Below are positions 35,194-46,462 of a stretch of DNA of 64,000 bases, in pieces; within the stretch, counting starts at the first letter, position 1, and the number at the start of each line of letters is the position of its first letter. The DNA is from Malaya genurostris. Lineage: Eukaryota; Arthropoda; Insecta; Diptera; Culicidae. The stretch spans positions 90,199,435 to 90,263,434 of the forward strand of contig NC_080572.1 of the NCBI RefSeq assembly GCF_030247185.1. The letters run 5' to 3'. The position numbers and the translations under genes were made by a program. The notes under the pieces were generated by a model that was given only the letters and a program-made list of their open reading frames with translations, was not told where the DNA came from and did no database searches.

Positions 35194-36623
35194 GCATAAA
35201 TTTGAAACTTCGTATAAAAAAAACCGCATAACTCTGAAACTTCGCATAAAAAAAGACCGCAGAAAGGAAACCGCATAACTCTGAAAATTCGCATAAAAAA
35301 AACCGCATAACTCTAAAACTTCGCATAAAAAAAAACGCATAACTCTGAAAATTCGCATAAAAAAGTCGCGTAAAAAAACCGCATAAAAAAGACCGCCTAA
35401 AAAAGACCTCAGTGTAATTGACTTAATTTCATCAAAATTCGTCTCAATAATGTCATCTTGTAATAACACTTGAGTTGAAATATGATCATATTTCAGTGAG
35501 ACTTCATTTTCAATAGGACTCACAACGTTCAAATTTAAATTGTGGACACTCTCGAACTGTTGAGCAAGTTTTTGAGCTTTTTCACCATTTGTAAGAATTA
35601 TTTGATTTCCTTCTTTGAGAGCAATAATTGGTTTCTGAGGTTTCTTAAGAACCTTAGAAAGTTTCCAGAATATGGTTTAATTTGTTCAACTTCTTTAGCG
35701 AAATTTTCATTTCGCAAAAGAGTAAATCTATGTTTAATTTCTTTTTGTAAATCCTTAACTATGTTTTTTATAGCAGGATCACAAGAACGTTGATATTGTC
35801 GTCGACGAACATTCTTTAAGCTAATGAGTAGTTGAAGATTGTCATCGATGATAGGAGAATTTAATTCAGTTTGAGCTTTGGGAACTGAAAGATTTCTAGC
35901 TTCGATAATGTTATGATTCAAATTATCTATTGCTGTATCGGTGTCTGCAGAATTTTCTAAAATAATTTCATGATCCACATGATTTTCAATGTGAGATCTG
36001 TATTTCAACCAATTAGCTTTATGATAATATAGAACTAAAAGGATTAATTAAAGCTTCATTGGAAAGTCTGAGTGTTACAGGAAGATGATCTGAGTCAAAG
36101 TCAGCATGTGTAATCGGTTCACTACAAATATGACTTTGATCTGTTAGAACCAGATCAATTGTAGACGGGTTTTTCACGGAAGAGAAATAAGTCGGATTAC
36201 TGGGAACCAGTAGAGTTGATTATGAATTATTTTACCATTACTGTTATTTTGCCTACAATTCCACTGGACATACATTGCATTTAAGTCTCCTATTACGAAA
36301 AATTTCGATCGATATCTTGTGAGTTTTTGTAAATCGCCTTTAAAGATATTTAATGATTCACCGGTGCATTGGAATGGCAAATATACTCCAGCAATGGCAA
36401 CTCCACCACCAATTCCAGTATACTTGTCAAATCGATGAACCACATAATGTGGATTGCTTTTCAATTTGACATTTGGTTTAAGAAATGTTTCTGTCACAAT
36501 GGAAGTATGAAATTTGTGAACTTTGAGAAAATTTTAAAATTCATCTTCACTCGATTTCAATGATCGAGTATTCCAATTTAAAATAATTGAAATTTTAAAT
36601 TCATTATAATATTATTTGCAAAT
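35194..36623. repeat. 1.43-kb tandem duplication, unit 2
   Basis: Same content as unit 1, including half of the minisatellite MITE (35194-35410), the RT lead-in (35532-35412), linker (36008-35598) and endonuclease (36497-36174). One extra A near 35300 makes it one base longer. The junction at 35190-35200 joins LINE 5' sequence to the MITE interior with short shared TTGCA/GCAT bases. Confidence 0.93.
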
Positions 36624-37945
36624 TGCCATCCAACTTGAAATGCTTCAAAAAGTGATTAAGTGGAATTCATTCGGATGATCATTTGAAATAGATCATTTTA
36701 TTTTCCGTTATATCGCCTAAATCGACTTCGTTTAAAGAAGCGAATGGCATCGAAGGAAATTATTCACAAGCATTCATACAGGTAATATGCAGAAAAGTGA
36801 AGGATGTCGATCGAACTAGCTACTGATTTTCAGGAGTTTCTCCAATAATACAATTGTTTGAATTTATTAAGGCAAAAACATGTGCTAGATTGAAGTAAGT
36901 GAACTATGCATGCATGGTAGAAATTCGATTGCGTTTTCTGTTTTGCCAGCTTGGATTCCACTTGTTTCTAAACATGATTCAAAACGCGCTCATGAATATA
37001 ATATAAAATAAACTATCCAAAACGATGCAGTGATGCTACGAAACGATTCTCTGAATTTCTAGGGGCACCTCGATGTGTCTCCAACTAGTTGTGTACATTT
37101 TTGCAACAGCGCAGCGCAGCACAGTAACAGTTTGACAACGGACCTGTTGTCGTTGCTGTTGTTTTTTTTTCCTTTTTGCTATTTCTGCCAGGCAAGTCTA
37201 CTGGAAAAAATGTAAAATCCCAGTCATGATTCACCTTTCACTTTGTACCTATAATGCAAAATTGTTGTTAGATGTGGGATAGTCGTTGCGGAGAAAGGGA
37301 TCCCTGTTTGAACCTGACTGCGACCTCCCAGTCGAATGACTTCGATTTCACGAACCAAGGCGAGTAAAGTAGTTAACTATCTAATACTCGCTACATAGTA
37401 ATTATACTTGGAGAAACTCATTATGTGGGAAGTAGTTAAAACTAATTAGATACGAAAGCCGTTGCATTTTGCCCACTAATTTGAGCTGTTCAGAATCTTT
37501 CGCACGTTTGCCGCAAAATCGAACTGTGCAAGAAAGGCATAAATCGCTGTCATTGGCTATTTTGTGGAGATGTTCTATATCAGGCCAGGCTCTAGCATGA
37601 ATACTTAATATATTGCGTACATGGACGATCTAAGCGTCTGACGCGACGTATTTATTTAACTACCAGTAAGGTTGCGAGACAGTACTTCTGGACTTCGATA
37701 TGTCATCTATGAGTAAGTTGAGCTAACAGGTGATCTCAGCGAATAGTTTGCATAAGCTAATTTGATTGGACGCGCGTGTCAAGTCTTACTTCTAACAGGA
37801 AACCAACTGTAAAGCATTAGGGGTAATTTTTAAGTAAAAATACATACCTGGAAAGCGAAAACAAAATTTAATTTTCCCCTTCTCACAAAATGTGCTTTTT
37901 GAGTAGTTTTAAAATTATACCAATGGCAATTCAAGCAAGTGCTGA
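36624..37945. other. No recognised feature
   Basis: Mostly unique-looking AT-rich DNA. I saw no terminal repeats, open frames of note, or splice-supported exon. Confidence 0.4.
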
Positions 37946-37947
37946 TA

Positions 37948-38872
37948 CAGGGTGATTTTTTAAGAGCTTGAGAACTTTTTTAAACAATAAAACGCATAAA
38001 ATTTGCAAAATCTCATCGGTTCTTTATTTTAAACGTTAGATTGGTACATGACATTTACTTTTTGAAGATAATTTCATTTAAATGTTGACCGCGGCTGCGT
38101 CTTAGGTGGTCCATTCGGAAAGTCCAATTTTGGGCAACTTTTTCGAGCATTTCGGCCGGAATAGCCCGAATTTCTTCGGAAATGTTGTCTTCCAAAGCTG
38201 GAATAGTTACTGGCTTATTTCTGTAGACTTTAGACTTGACGTAGCCCCACAAAAAATAGTCTAAAGGCGTCAAATCGCATGATCTTGGTGGCCAACTTAC
38301 CGGTCCATTTCTTGAGATGAATTGTTCTCCGAAGTTTTCCCTCAAAATGGCCATAGAATCGCGAGCTGTGTGGCATGTAGCGCCATCTTGTTGAAACCAC
38401 ATGTCAACCAAGTTCAGTTCTTCCATTTTTGGCAACAAAAAGTTTGTTAGCATCGAACGATAGCGATCGCCATTCACTGTAACGTTGCGTCCAAAAGCAT
38501 CTTTGAAAAAATACGGTCCAATGATTCCACCAGCGTACAAACCACACCAAACAGTGCATTTTTCGGGAAGCATGGTCAGTTCTTGAACGGCTTCTGGTTG
38601 CTCTTCACTCCAAATGCGGCAATTTTGCTTATTTACGTAGCCATTCAACCAGAAATGAGCCTCACCGCTGAACAAAATTTGTCGATAAAAAAGCGGATTT
38701 TCCGAATGGACCACCTAAGACGCAGCCGCGGTCAACATTTAAATGAAATTATCTTCAAAAAGTAAATGTCATGTACCAATCTAACGTTTAAAATAAAGAA
38801 CCGATGAGATTTTGCAAATTTTATGCGTTTTATTGTTTAAAAAAGTTCTCAAGCTCTTAAAAAATCACCCTG
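37948..38872 (-). mobile_element. rosa-type mariner derivative with 174-bp inverted 3' ends
   Basis: Ends CAGGGTGATTTTTTAAGAGC at 37948 and its inverse at 38872, with TA at 37946-37947 and 38873-38874. The outer 174 bp at each side are inverted copies of one another and both encode the transposase C-terminus and 3'UTR (FRMDHLRRSRGQHLNEIIFK in both directions). So the normal 5' end has been replaced by an inverted copy of the 3' end. It still looks like a TA-inserted unit. Confidence 0.92.
38055..38714 (-). pseudogene. rosa-type DD41D transposase, catalytic half, first Asp lost
   Basis: A 219-codon open frame: NPLFYRQILFSGEAHFWLNG, WCGLYAGGIIGPYFFKDAFG, MWFQQDGATCHTARDSM, then SWPPRSCDLTPLDYFLWGYV. 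Between the aspartate of QQDG and that of PLDY are 41 residues, giving DD41D, the spacing of the rosa group of Tc1/mariner. The first catalytic aspartate is replaced: SGEAHFW here, SDEAHFW at 63.6 kb. The DNA-binding N-terminus is absent. The frame is otherwise intact, so the element may be a young deletion/inversion product; an active enzyme is not expected. Confidence 0.9.
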
Positions 38873-38874
38873 TA

Positions 38875-39495
38875 TAAGCACATAATTTTTGTTTACACCG
38901 ACATCAAGCACCCAACGTAACAACTAAAGATGGGCTTGGTGTTTTTAAAAGAACCCCAGCTCACCATCCCACTCCTTCCTTCACCGCATTGTGAAGAAGG
39001 AGACATGTTACTAGCTGAACAGATCTTCAATTCTTGAAGAGCGAGAAATGTGTGCACGAACTTTTGTTCGTTCTTCCAAACCTTCAAACGTGCATCTATC
39101 CTTCTTTAGCGGATTAAATTAGACATTGTATGTAGGAAATCTCACCTCTCGCTCAATAGACACAGCCAGGGATGGTAAACAAATGTGGTATAATAACTAT
39201 ATTTTGCAGATGTTTACCAATATGGTAATTCTAAAAAATGTACAACAAAATTTAGTCAACTATTATAATATCGAATTAGGATAAATAAGGTCCCATCGAA
39301 TTATTTTCTGGAAATCAGGGATTCAGTTTCGACCATGCGTGCATATGAAAAAAAACGGCGCATAGTGCAAAAAACCTTCAGCTCAATCTAAACAACCTGG
39401 TGAGCTTATTCATCGAATCGATTCACTTTGGTGAGCTGAGCGGTTCGGAGTTGTTCACCAATATGACACAGATGACTGATCAGGTCATTTTAGTC
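38875..39495. other. No recognised feature
   Basis: Short unassigned stretch between the rosa-type derivative and a degenerate minisatellite. Confidence 0.4.
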
Positions 39496-39499
39496 GGTT

Positions 39500-40260
39500 C
39501 ATGTCTGGGTCAGCAATACAGTTCCAATATTCAGGTCCCGAATCCAAGTTCAGGTTGAGAATTAAGTTTCAATCCTTGAACACCACCTGGGCGTTGTTTA
39601 CAACATACCACTACATGGACTATTTCCGTAATGGCAAGATGCCAAATTCTGCCAAAGACTACCGGAGCGATTGTGTTGCTAGAAGCAAACCAACAATAAT
39701 TTTTCCAGGTACTACTGTCTATGTCACTTTTCAAGCCACAGGAACAGATGATTTGACATGGGAAATATTTCTTTTCTAGCTTTTACAGCATAATGTTTTT
39801 TTCAAAATCTCCAAAATTCAAGTTCCAGAATTCTGATTCGAAATTTGAATTCAGTTTTAGAACTTAGTCGCAGTATTCAGTTCTAGAATTCTGGTCCAGA
39901 ATTCAATTCAAGAATTTAGTTCCAGATGCCAGGTCCACAGTCCAGGTTTGGAATTTAGTTCCAGAATCTAGGTCAAAAACAGTGTTTTGAAGTTTAATTC
40001 CAGAATTCCAGCACAGACTTCAGTTCCAGAATCCAAATTCAGAATAAAGTTCCAGAAAAAAAATCCAGGTGCAGAATTCATTTACAAAATTCATGTTTAG
40101 AAATCTGTTTAGTTTTTGAGTTCAGTTCCAGAATCCAGAATTAATCTCCAAAATTAAGGGTAGAATCCAGTTTCAAAATCATGGTCTCAAATTTAGTTTC
40201 AATCTGGATATGGAACTGGTTCAGATTTACCTTATAATTGGTTTTGGACTGGAACAAACA
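39500..40260 (+). repeat. Degenerate TTCAGTTCCAGAATCCA minisatellite
   Basis: From 39515 to 39570 and again 39800-40200, units of about 15-20 bp such as TTCAGTTCCAGAATCC and AATTTAGTTCCAGAAT repeat with heavy decay. A DD37E relic lies between the blocks (39565-39785), so it probably inserted into a once continuous array. A related pattern (GGTCCAG, CTGGACC) continues to about 40600. Confidence 0.65.
39565..39785 (-). pseudogene. DD37E transposase relic
   Basis: Matches the relic at 42290-42480: both have GTAAGATGCCAAATTC or GCAAGATGCCAAATTC, then TCAAGCCACAGGAACAGAT. On the minus strand of that relic these bases encode the FWSNLASYRYEK segment of a DD37E transposase, so this is a second shorter piece. 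Frames are badly broken. Confidence 0.6.
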
Positions 40261-40323
40261 TTCAGATCCTGCTACTACTGGTTCCGGTTCAGGTTATGCC
40301 ATAAAATTGAAACTTAAATCTTA

Positions 40324-40437
40324 ACAGCCCACCTGGGTTCGATTCCCAATTCTCCACATAGGATCAGTAAGTTTTTCTGGCTCGAGAGGTGAATGACCTT
40401 AAGGTTAAAAACTCTATAATCGAAACAAAAAAACAAA
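40324..40437 (+). mobile_element. tRNA-derived SINE family 2, 5'-truncated
   Basis: Starts within the tRNA-like head (CCCACCTGGGTTCGATTCCC, with the B box) and runs through AGTAAGTTTTTCTGGCTCGA and GAGGTGAATGACCTTAAGG to an A-rich tail. It matches the full copy at 48122-48278. Confidence 0.8.
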
Positions 40438-40439
40438 TC

Positions 40440-41160
40440 TGGGATTTAATATATCACCGGTCCAGCTTTTGGACATGGACCAATATTATGATAAGACCAT
40501 GTTCAGTTCAAGGATGGTCAGATCTGAGCCGGAATCTGCTTCTCGACCAGAACCTGGACCAGTAATATGGTAAGTCCAGGTCCAACAACTCCTGCGCGTC
40601 CGAGGTAAATATACTCAATCGTGTTTAACATAGAAGAATTGGAATGATTCTTTCGTGGAGAACGTTATCCGGTTATGTCTCTGGCATTACCCACCCATAT
40701 TTTTTTCCCCACAATCGCATTCATCTACCATTACATTTGAGTATTGATGAATAGTTAAACTAATTGATAACGTCATAAATTAAATGAAACTATTGGAACT
40801 GGATTGATAAGAATTCAGAGTAAAACCTGTTATACATCTGGATGAAATCCCTTTTTCCTTTTAAGACCAACGTAGGTAGACATTAAAGAAGCTTCGTAGA
40901 GATGATGTACCCACTTTGACGGGAATTATTGTGTATCTCTTTTTCCCGGAAGTAGACTTTGTAGAGCAGTATTTGTAACAAATAACCGTTCAGTGCTATG
41001 CAATCAAATTGAGTTTTATATTCAAGTTCAACTCATACAGAATAGAGAAACAAATATTACTCCAGGTACGTTTTTTTTGCGAATGCGAATTTTTGGGCAA
41101 TCGTTTTAATCCGTCCGTCAAATTTTACACAGTCTACTTGGGAGCATTGAACGATGCCTT
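40440..41160. other. No recognised feature
   Basis: Contains a short block (40655-40705, CGTTATCCGGTTATGTCTCT) resembling 52750-52795, a piece of repeat family Y flank. Nothing else recognised. Confidence 0.4.
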
Positions 41161-41165
41161 CAGCG

Positions 41166-42165
41166 CTATCCACACTAGGCCGTGACGTATCCGGAACGGG
41201 ACCGCAACGTGCCGGGATTTATTTGTAATATATTCTCATCATACCGTGTACTTTCCGTGTCGCTACCGTTGTTATTAGTAACATACACAACCGTTGTATT
41301 TGATGTGCTTCTGTTCCTCACGAAAATGGCACATTTTTCCAACGAAGAATTGGCCATAATTGCAATTACTCTGAATGACGAAGATAATCAGCAGTTTAAA
41401 AACAAAAAAAAAGAAAGAATATTTGGATGCACGAGCTTTGGCGAAAAAGAGCAGTTGAGGGTGAATCCACTACCTTATTTAAGCAGCTTGTGAATAACGA
41501 GATCAAGGAATATTTCCGAATGTCAGAAGCCTGTTTCAACTCGCTGTTGAGTAAAATTCATCCGTGTCTTAAAAAGCATGACACTACATTCCGATTAGCA
41601 GTGACTCCCGAGAGAGGCTGGCAGTTTATTTAAGGTATTTTTATTGATTTGTTAACAAAATTTCTTTGTAAATGTCAAGAAAACTCCAACCAAAAATTGT
41701 ATAACGATCATTGAGATGGCTTATAGTTAGTGTTCGTCTCATGATTTCAGATATTTAGCAACAGGAGACACACAAAAAACCATAGCATTTACAGACTTGG
41801 GGCTTTCTACCAGATTGTTCACGACATATGTCGTGTATTAACCGAAAAAATAATAGACGATGCAATGTCGAAACCAACAGAAGATATGTGGAAGAAGATT
41901 GCTAACGATTTTTGTGGAATTTCCCGCTGTGTCTTGGAGCCTTGGATGGAAGCATGTGACAATTCCAGTCCCTGACAATAGTAACTTTGAGTCAACGCAT
42001 GATTTGACCGTGCTTCGGACGAGTGTCGATACAGACACGGGTACGACACGGTCTAGTGAGAATATTCAAACGGAGCTGCATTCAACAAATTTGAAGCGTA
42101 ACCCGGACGGGATCCGATCCATTCCCGTTCCGTATACGTCACGGCCTAGTGTGAATAGCGCCTTA
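41166..42165 (+). mobile_element. PIF/Harbinger element, internally deleted
   Basis: Long inverted ends: GCGCTATCCACACTAGGCCG (left) and GCGCTATTCACACTAGGCCG (right, inverted), matching on through GTGACGTATNCGGAACGGGA. Inside is a broken Harbinger-type transposase. The 3' part of the gene is missing and replaced by subterminal repeats (GACACGGGTACGACACGG). A 3-bp duplication is expected for this superfamily but could not be fixed because the terminal base is ambiguous. Confidence 0.82.
41326..42010 (+). pseudogene. PIF/Harbinger transposase, frameshifted and truncated
   Basis: Start MAHFSNEELAIIAITLNDED at 41326. After a frameshift near 41430 comes HELWRKRAVEGESTTLFKQL and EYFRMSEACFNSLLSKIHP, the typical N-terminal block of Harbinger nucleases. 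A gap near 41640-41745 could be an intron or insertion. Then RYLATGDTQKTIAF, and GALDG at 41938-41952, the second-aspartate motif, followed at once by a one-base loss. The final catalytic acidic residue is missing. The family cuts DNA with a DDE nuclease and works with a separate Myb-like protein, which is not seen here. Confidence 0.8.
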
Positions 42166-42274
42166 TACTGCATTTTGCCGACGATTTTTTCCCTAGTCTT
42201 CTTGAGTTTTCGCTTAACGATGGCTTAATATTTTTCTATTGAATTGAATTCTGTCGTGTTGAAAGGGATCGTTT

Positions 42275-42731
42275 CTATAAAACCCAGTTGAACGTTGTTC
42301 GCGACATACTACTCCATGGGATTTTCTCGTAACGGTAAGATGCCAAATTCGACCAAAACAGAACGAAACAATTGTGTAGCAACGGGCAAGGTAACAGAAA
42401 TTCTTTTCTAAGCACTTCTTCACATAAATGATTCTTATTGATGGTGCCCTTCAAGCCACAGGAACAGATATACTGAAAAAATCTGATATTTTTTGTGAAC
42501 TTGGAAAGCTTAATGTGTTTGAAAATCTGCTCCCTTCCTCTTCCAGTTGTCCTGTCCAGAAAGCTGCTTAAAGTCTGCCTTGACATAGGCATCATCATCC
42601 TGCACCTTGTAGCCAAATTTCATCTGCATAAATATTTCAGATAATGCCCTATGATCACGTTCAAATGTATTATTTCTGATATGCTTGGTCTGAGAAATGT
42701 TACCGAATATGTTACATAAACGCTGAAGCAT
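42275..42731 (-). pseudogene. DD37E transposase relic, second lineage
   Basis: Minus strand: VQDDDAYVKADFKQLSGQDN (first aspartate region, as DDETYVK in copy 1), then FKHIKLSKFTKN, YICSCGLKGTIN and LFWSNLASYRYEKIPWSSMS, with asparagine replacing the second catalytic aspartate. Sequence differs clearly from the copy at 2 kb, so this is another subfamily (KADFKQLPG type). Two frames overlap, showing a frameshift near 42520. Confidence 0.8.
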
Positions 42732-42734
42732 GCT

Positions 42735-42890
42735 TATGTGAACTACACAAATTAATCTGAATAAATTGTTGCCAAGAATGATCGCAAATTAGAGTCAGAA
42801 ATTATCTCAATAAAAAGGTAAAACTTGTTTTTATGAGACTGTGTTGATGAAAGAAAAAGCATTATAGCACCACTAGGTGAATTAGGGATA
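42735..42890 (-). mobile_element. GCCTTTCTCA-type MITE fragment, inverted
   Basis: Shares TCAGAAATTATCTCAATAAA-like, TTATGAGACTGT and CACCACTAGGTGAATTAGG with 46100-46190. The last block is the inverse of the family start (CCACCTAGTGGTG). Confidence 0.55.
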
Positions 42891-44555
42891 GGTTTTTAAA
42901 AAGAAATATGCGTAGAATTGGCAGCACCTGTGGAAGCTGCTTGACTGCTCAAACAATGAACAACGTGACCAAAATTCTGGCAACAATTCAGGAGCAAATT
43001 ATTATTAGGACTCAGAAAATTGATATTATAGCACTGATCTAAAAAACATTCCCACACACGTTTCTAACAGTATTGATAAAAGTTACAACCATGGGAAAAG
43101 TCATAACAGTTCTATTCCATTGATGCTCTTATGGCAAAGATCACAACACGCAAATTATTAATCTTCATCATTAACGGGAAAGCTGTGTGATCGAAAGGAG
43201 TGCAGATAAGTTTTCCTTTCGATATTCGTTGGCATCATCAGCCTTCGTCGTAACAATTCGAACAATTTCAATACGTCGAATCTATCATCCATGTCAGTTA
43301 GATAGTAGGGTGTAAATTAAACCCATGAGCTTTTGCCCCCGCACGCGTTGATCACTACAATCCGTGTTCGATAATGCCAAGAAAGAGTGTGAGAGAAATT
43401 GCTTTTGCCAACCAATGATAGATCGTGCAGGGAAAGATTGCAATAAACTAACGAGCTTTACCGGTCAATCATTTCAATTGTGACTTACTCATCATCTTAC
43501 AGAAATACGATTGTGGTCATTTCGTGCAAATGATCATCCGAAAAACCGTTATCATTGCGGCGATAGATGCTGCATAAATCGTAAGTAATTTGATCTGGAT
43601 TGAAACTGGAATCGGTTAGCTTCTTTCCAAAAACTGCATGAGATGGGTCGTTGATTAACATACGGCACTGTGGTGAGTCTCACCAGTTCCACATAAACAA
43701 TCGATGATTGAGCAGCAAGACCTCTTTTGAAACAAGTATACAAACATCGAACGAAAGAAGCTCTCTGCATGCTTACAGAGACCTGCTGTCTTCGAGAAAA
43801 GGTGCGTCTTACCGTAAACTCGACTGAGGAATGTGCAGTCCAAGTTCAGTTGTAAGGATTCCACGCTAAATTATGTATGCTAGTGAATGAACGATGAATG
43901 TTCTCAAAGCAAGTAATAGACAGTGCTGTGACAACACAGTTATGCCACCTAACCGCAAATGGTTATGAAATTCAAAGAAGCACAAGGGGGACCTGTTTTG
44001 TTTCGTTGAAGCCCGTTTGGTGTAAGTAATGTTTCATATTGCCCCCTTGAACTAATCCCTGATTTCCGAGTAACTCATATAAGCGTGTATAAATGATGGG
44101 AATGCATGTAGAATACGCTACATCCGTCTGAGCCGGTGTCATCGGAGAAGCTTTTTACGTTGACTGACGGCAAACGGCAAATTATTCATTGGTTTGTACA
44201 GTTTGGTGGCGCTCGGTGGTCTTCTAAACGTTTAGTGCACAACGGTCTGGGAGTTTTAAAAGTTTGCATTCCCAGTTAAGCATTACAAAAGTTGTTAGAG
44301 TCAAACAGGTTTATGATTATCTACGCCAAAACATTCAGCAATCAACAGACGTCGTTCTGTATTGTAGAACTATTGGAGCACCAATTACCATACATTACCG
44401 TTGACTCAAGCGTTCTTGTGACGTGAATCAGCGACCCCACCTTCGAAATAAAAAGAACGTTTCAATCGAAGCGATTGTGAATGAACTAGAGAAAAACAGT
44501 CTTATTAGAAATGTATGACCAATTGGCTTACACCTAGGATTTTTTTGTTCTTGTA
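42891..44555. other. No recognised feature
   Basis: About 1.6 kb with no identified element. Frames at 43552-43864 have no recognised domain. Confidence 0.4.
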
Positions 44556-44559
44556 GGAT

Positions 44560-44945
44560 CGGTGCCCCCTGCACCATAGATTCCAGACATTAATTTGCTA
44601 GTAATATATCTCAACTCCGTAAACCGTATCAGTTCATGTATTGGGCATCGTTTCGCCATAAGAATATACTGCCATTTTGCCATGAGAAAGGCAACAATCA
44701 ATATTGTTTTTAATTTCGATATTATACTCCTTATAAAGTAAAATTGTTCCCACATATCTACACCACATTGATACTATGGTTTCTCCTCAGTCTCAATAAA
44801 AAAATGTTTCAGTGAAAGCGATGACCTCAGCATTCGATGGAAATTTCTTTTCAGCAAGCTACTTTTTAAAATCTAAGAACAGAACAGAAAATAGTCGATG
44901 AGGACTAAGTTTGGCGAAAAAGGTGGATGAAGTAGCGATTGGAAT
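44560..44945 (-). pseudogene. Mariner transposase C-terminal relic
   Basis: Read from 44945 on the minus strand across shifting frames: HPPFSPNLVLIDYFLFC, the third-aspartate region (normally SPDLAPSDY), then a KFPSNAEV-like piece, and a YYQCGVDM-like piece matching the end of mariner transposases. The mariner identity is reasonable but decay is strong; no terminal repeats found. Confidence 0.55.
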
Positions 44946-45194
44946 TTCTATTCATGGAAACCATCGTAACAATAAGTTGTTTTCGATTTGCCATAAGCAT
45001 AAGCCACTGGAATTTCTTCTGAAGTGGGCATCGACAAAATTGCTCATTATTTTATGTTCAGTCCCGTCCGATATGCTTTCATCGAATAAATAGAGAATAT
45101 AAAAAATATTGAATGCGAATGGGAATGTTATTTCCTTAATTTTGACCGCTTGTGCAGTGCACGAGGTACACATAAGGACGAGACACCGGGAGCG

Positions 45195-45800
45195 GGTCAT
45201 ATCTCCGAAAGCAATTTCGCCAAAAGTCGTTTCGCCGAAAGGTCATTTTGCCGAAAGTGTCATTTCGTCGAAAGATTCATATCTCCTGCATGTTATGTCT
45301 CCTGTATAACAGATGTGGCGCAGCCACATAACCGAAGCCAAGATGGCTCGGCGGCACACAGCCGCATTAGATATTTTTTCATTTTCACTCAATAAACGGG
45401 AAATACCACCTACATTTCCCTGGTAGATACACCTACGCAATTGCTTTGATGCTTAGTAGCTAATAGTCAACAAGTTTTCATGGGAACTACTTTCTGAGGT
45501 TCATGAATCAATCTTTATTCAAGAGTACAACAATCAATCATTATTCAAGAAGTACAATGGTAGGTCAACAAAACGAGCGTTAACGCTATCATCTTTCGTT
45601 TGTCTTTAATTAAAATCAATTCTAATTACGATTTCAAGACAATTCCAGGATTCGGCGAAATGACTCTTCCGGCGAAATAGCTTTCGGCGAAATGGCATTC
45701 GGCGAAATGGCATTCGGCGAAGTGACCCATACGGCGAAATGGCTTTCAGCGAAACGGCTTTCGACGAAATGGCTTTCGGCGAAATGACCCTGATCCCGAG
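45195..45800. mobile_element. Fold-back-like element of TTTCGCCGAAAG units
   Basis: The left arm (45198-45275) has units such as GCAATTTCGCCAAAAGTCG and TTTCGCCGAAAGGTCATTT. The right arm (45650-45795) has about seven of the same unit inverted (TTCGGCGAAATGGC). Outer edges also match when inverted: GAGCGGGTCAT on the left, ATCAGGGTCAT on the right. About 370 bp of unique DNA lie between. Same layout as 21579-22375 with a different unit. Confidence 0.7.
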
Positions 45801-45869
45801 ACGCCACTGCTTTTTCTGTAGAATGGATTTAGAACTGCTGGAGAAACCGACTACTGATCGCAGCGACAC

Positions 45870-46195
45870 ATAGTGCTAAATACCATCCGACTCAGTTCGA
45901 CGGGATCGAAAAATGTATGTACTATTGCGTTGTGAATCAAGTTCAAAGATCACATGGTTGATACTTCCGGGTCCGGAGATATTGTCGCAGACGGGATGTA
46001 ACTGGCATGCCACATATTTTTATACGTTTGATTTTCTCGGCGTTCAAACTTCCGGTTTCTGTAATGTTACCGAATATGCGGAGTGAACACTGTATTCGTG
46101 TCGGAAATTATCTCAAAGAAAACATATGTTTTCATGAGGCTGTTTGAATGACAAGAGAAAAGCATTGTCATACCACTAGGTGGATTTAGAAGAGG
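45870..46195 (-). mobile_element. GCCTTTCTCA-type MITE, inverted copy
   Basis: Left end has ACCATCCGACTCAGTTCGAC, the inverse of the family's GAACTGAGTCGAATGGT block. The right end has ACCACTAGGTGGATTTAGA, the inverse of the start. Interior includes CTTCCGGGTCCGGAG. The terminal GAGAAAGGC bases are lost. Confidence 0.65.
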
Positions 46196-46462
46196 TTTTC
46201 ATATTCATATAGTGCTCATGCAAAATTGTTTACCTTCTGATATCTTTACGATATCAACTATCTCCTGCAACTCCATTTTTCGTTTTCCCCTAACGATTAA
46301 TTGAATTAAGATCTATGACGGCCAATATTTTTTTTTCATCACAAAATATTTTTTTATCAACATACTAAATTCTTCTTTCTCCATTGTTTCTGTTTTTTAT
46401 GTAATTAATTTTACCCCGGCTTTAACCTTCTTGGTCGTTCGCCGGGGGATCCATTGTTTCTA

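Larger units (their letters stand above)
31646..36623 (-). mobile_element. Jockey-clade LINE copy B, with nested insertions and a duplication
   Basis: Minus-strand order from 36623: endonuclease, linker and RT start (duplicate unit 36623-35194), the same again (35193-33987), a MITE (33984-33643), RT start (33640-33380), an hAT fragment (33375-32880), RT core (32830-32552), RT C-terminal region (32461-31985) and the 3'UTR (31980-31646), which ends with AATAAA and an A-rich run. It lacks ORF1 and has many frame breaks. Clade is judged from KAPGND, LSTGVALLDIEKAFDSVWHKG and the PPWFS-type C-terminus. Confidence 0.85.
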
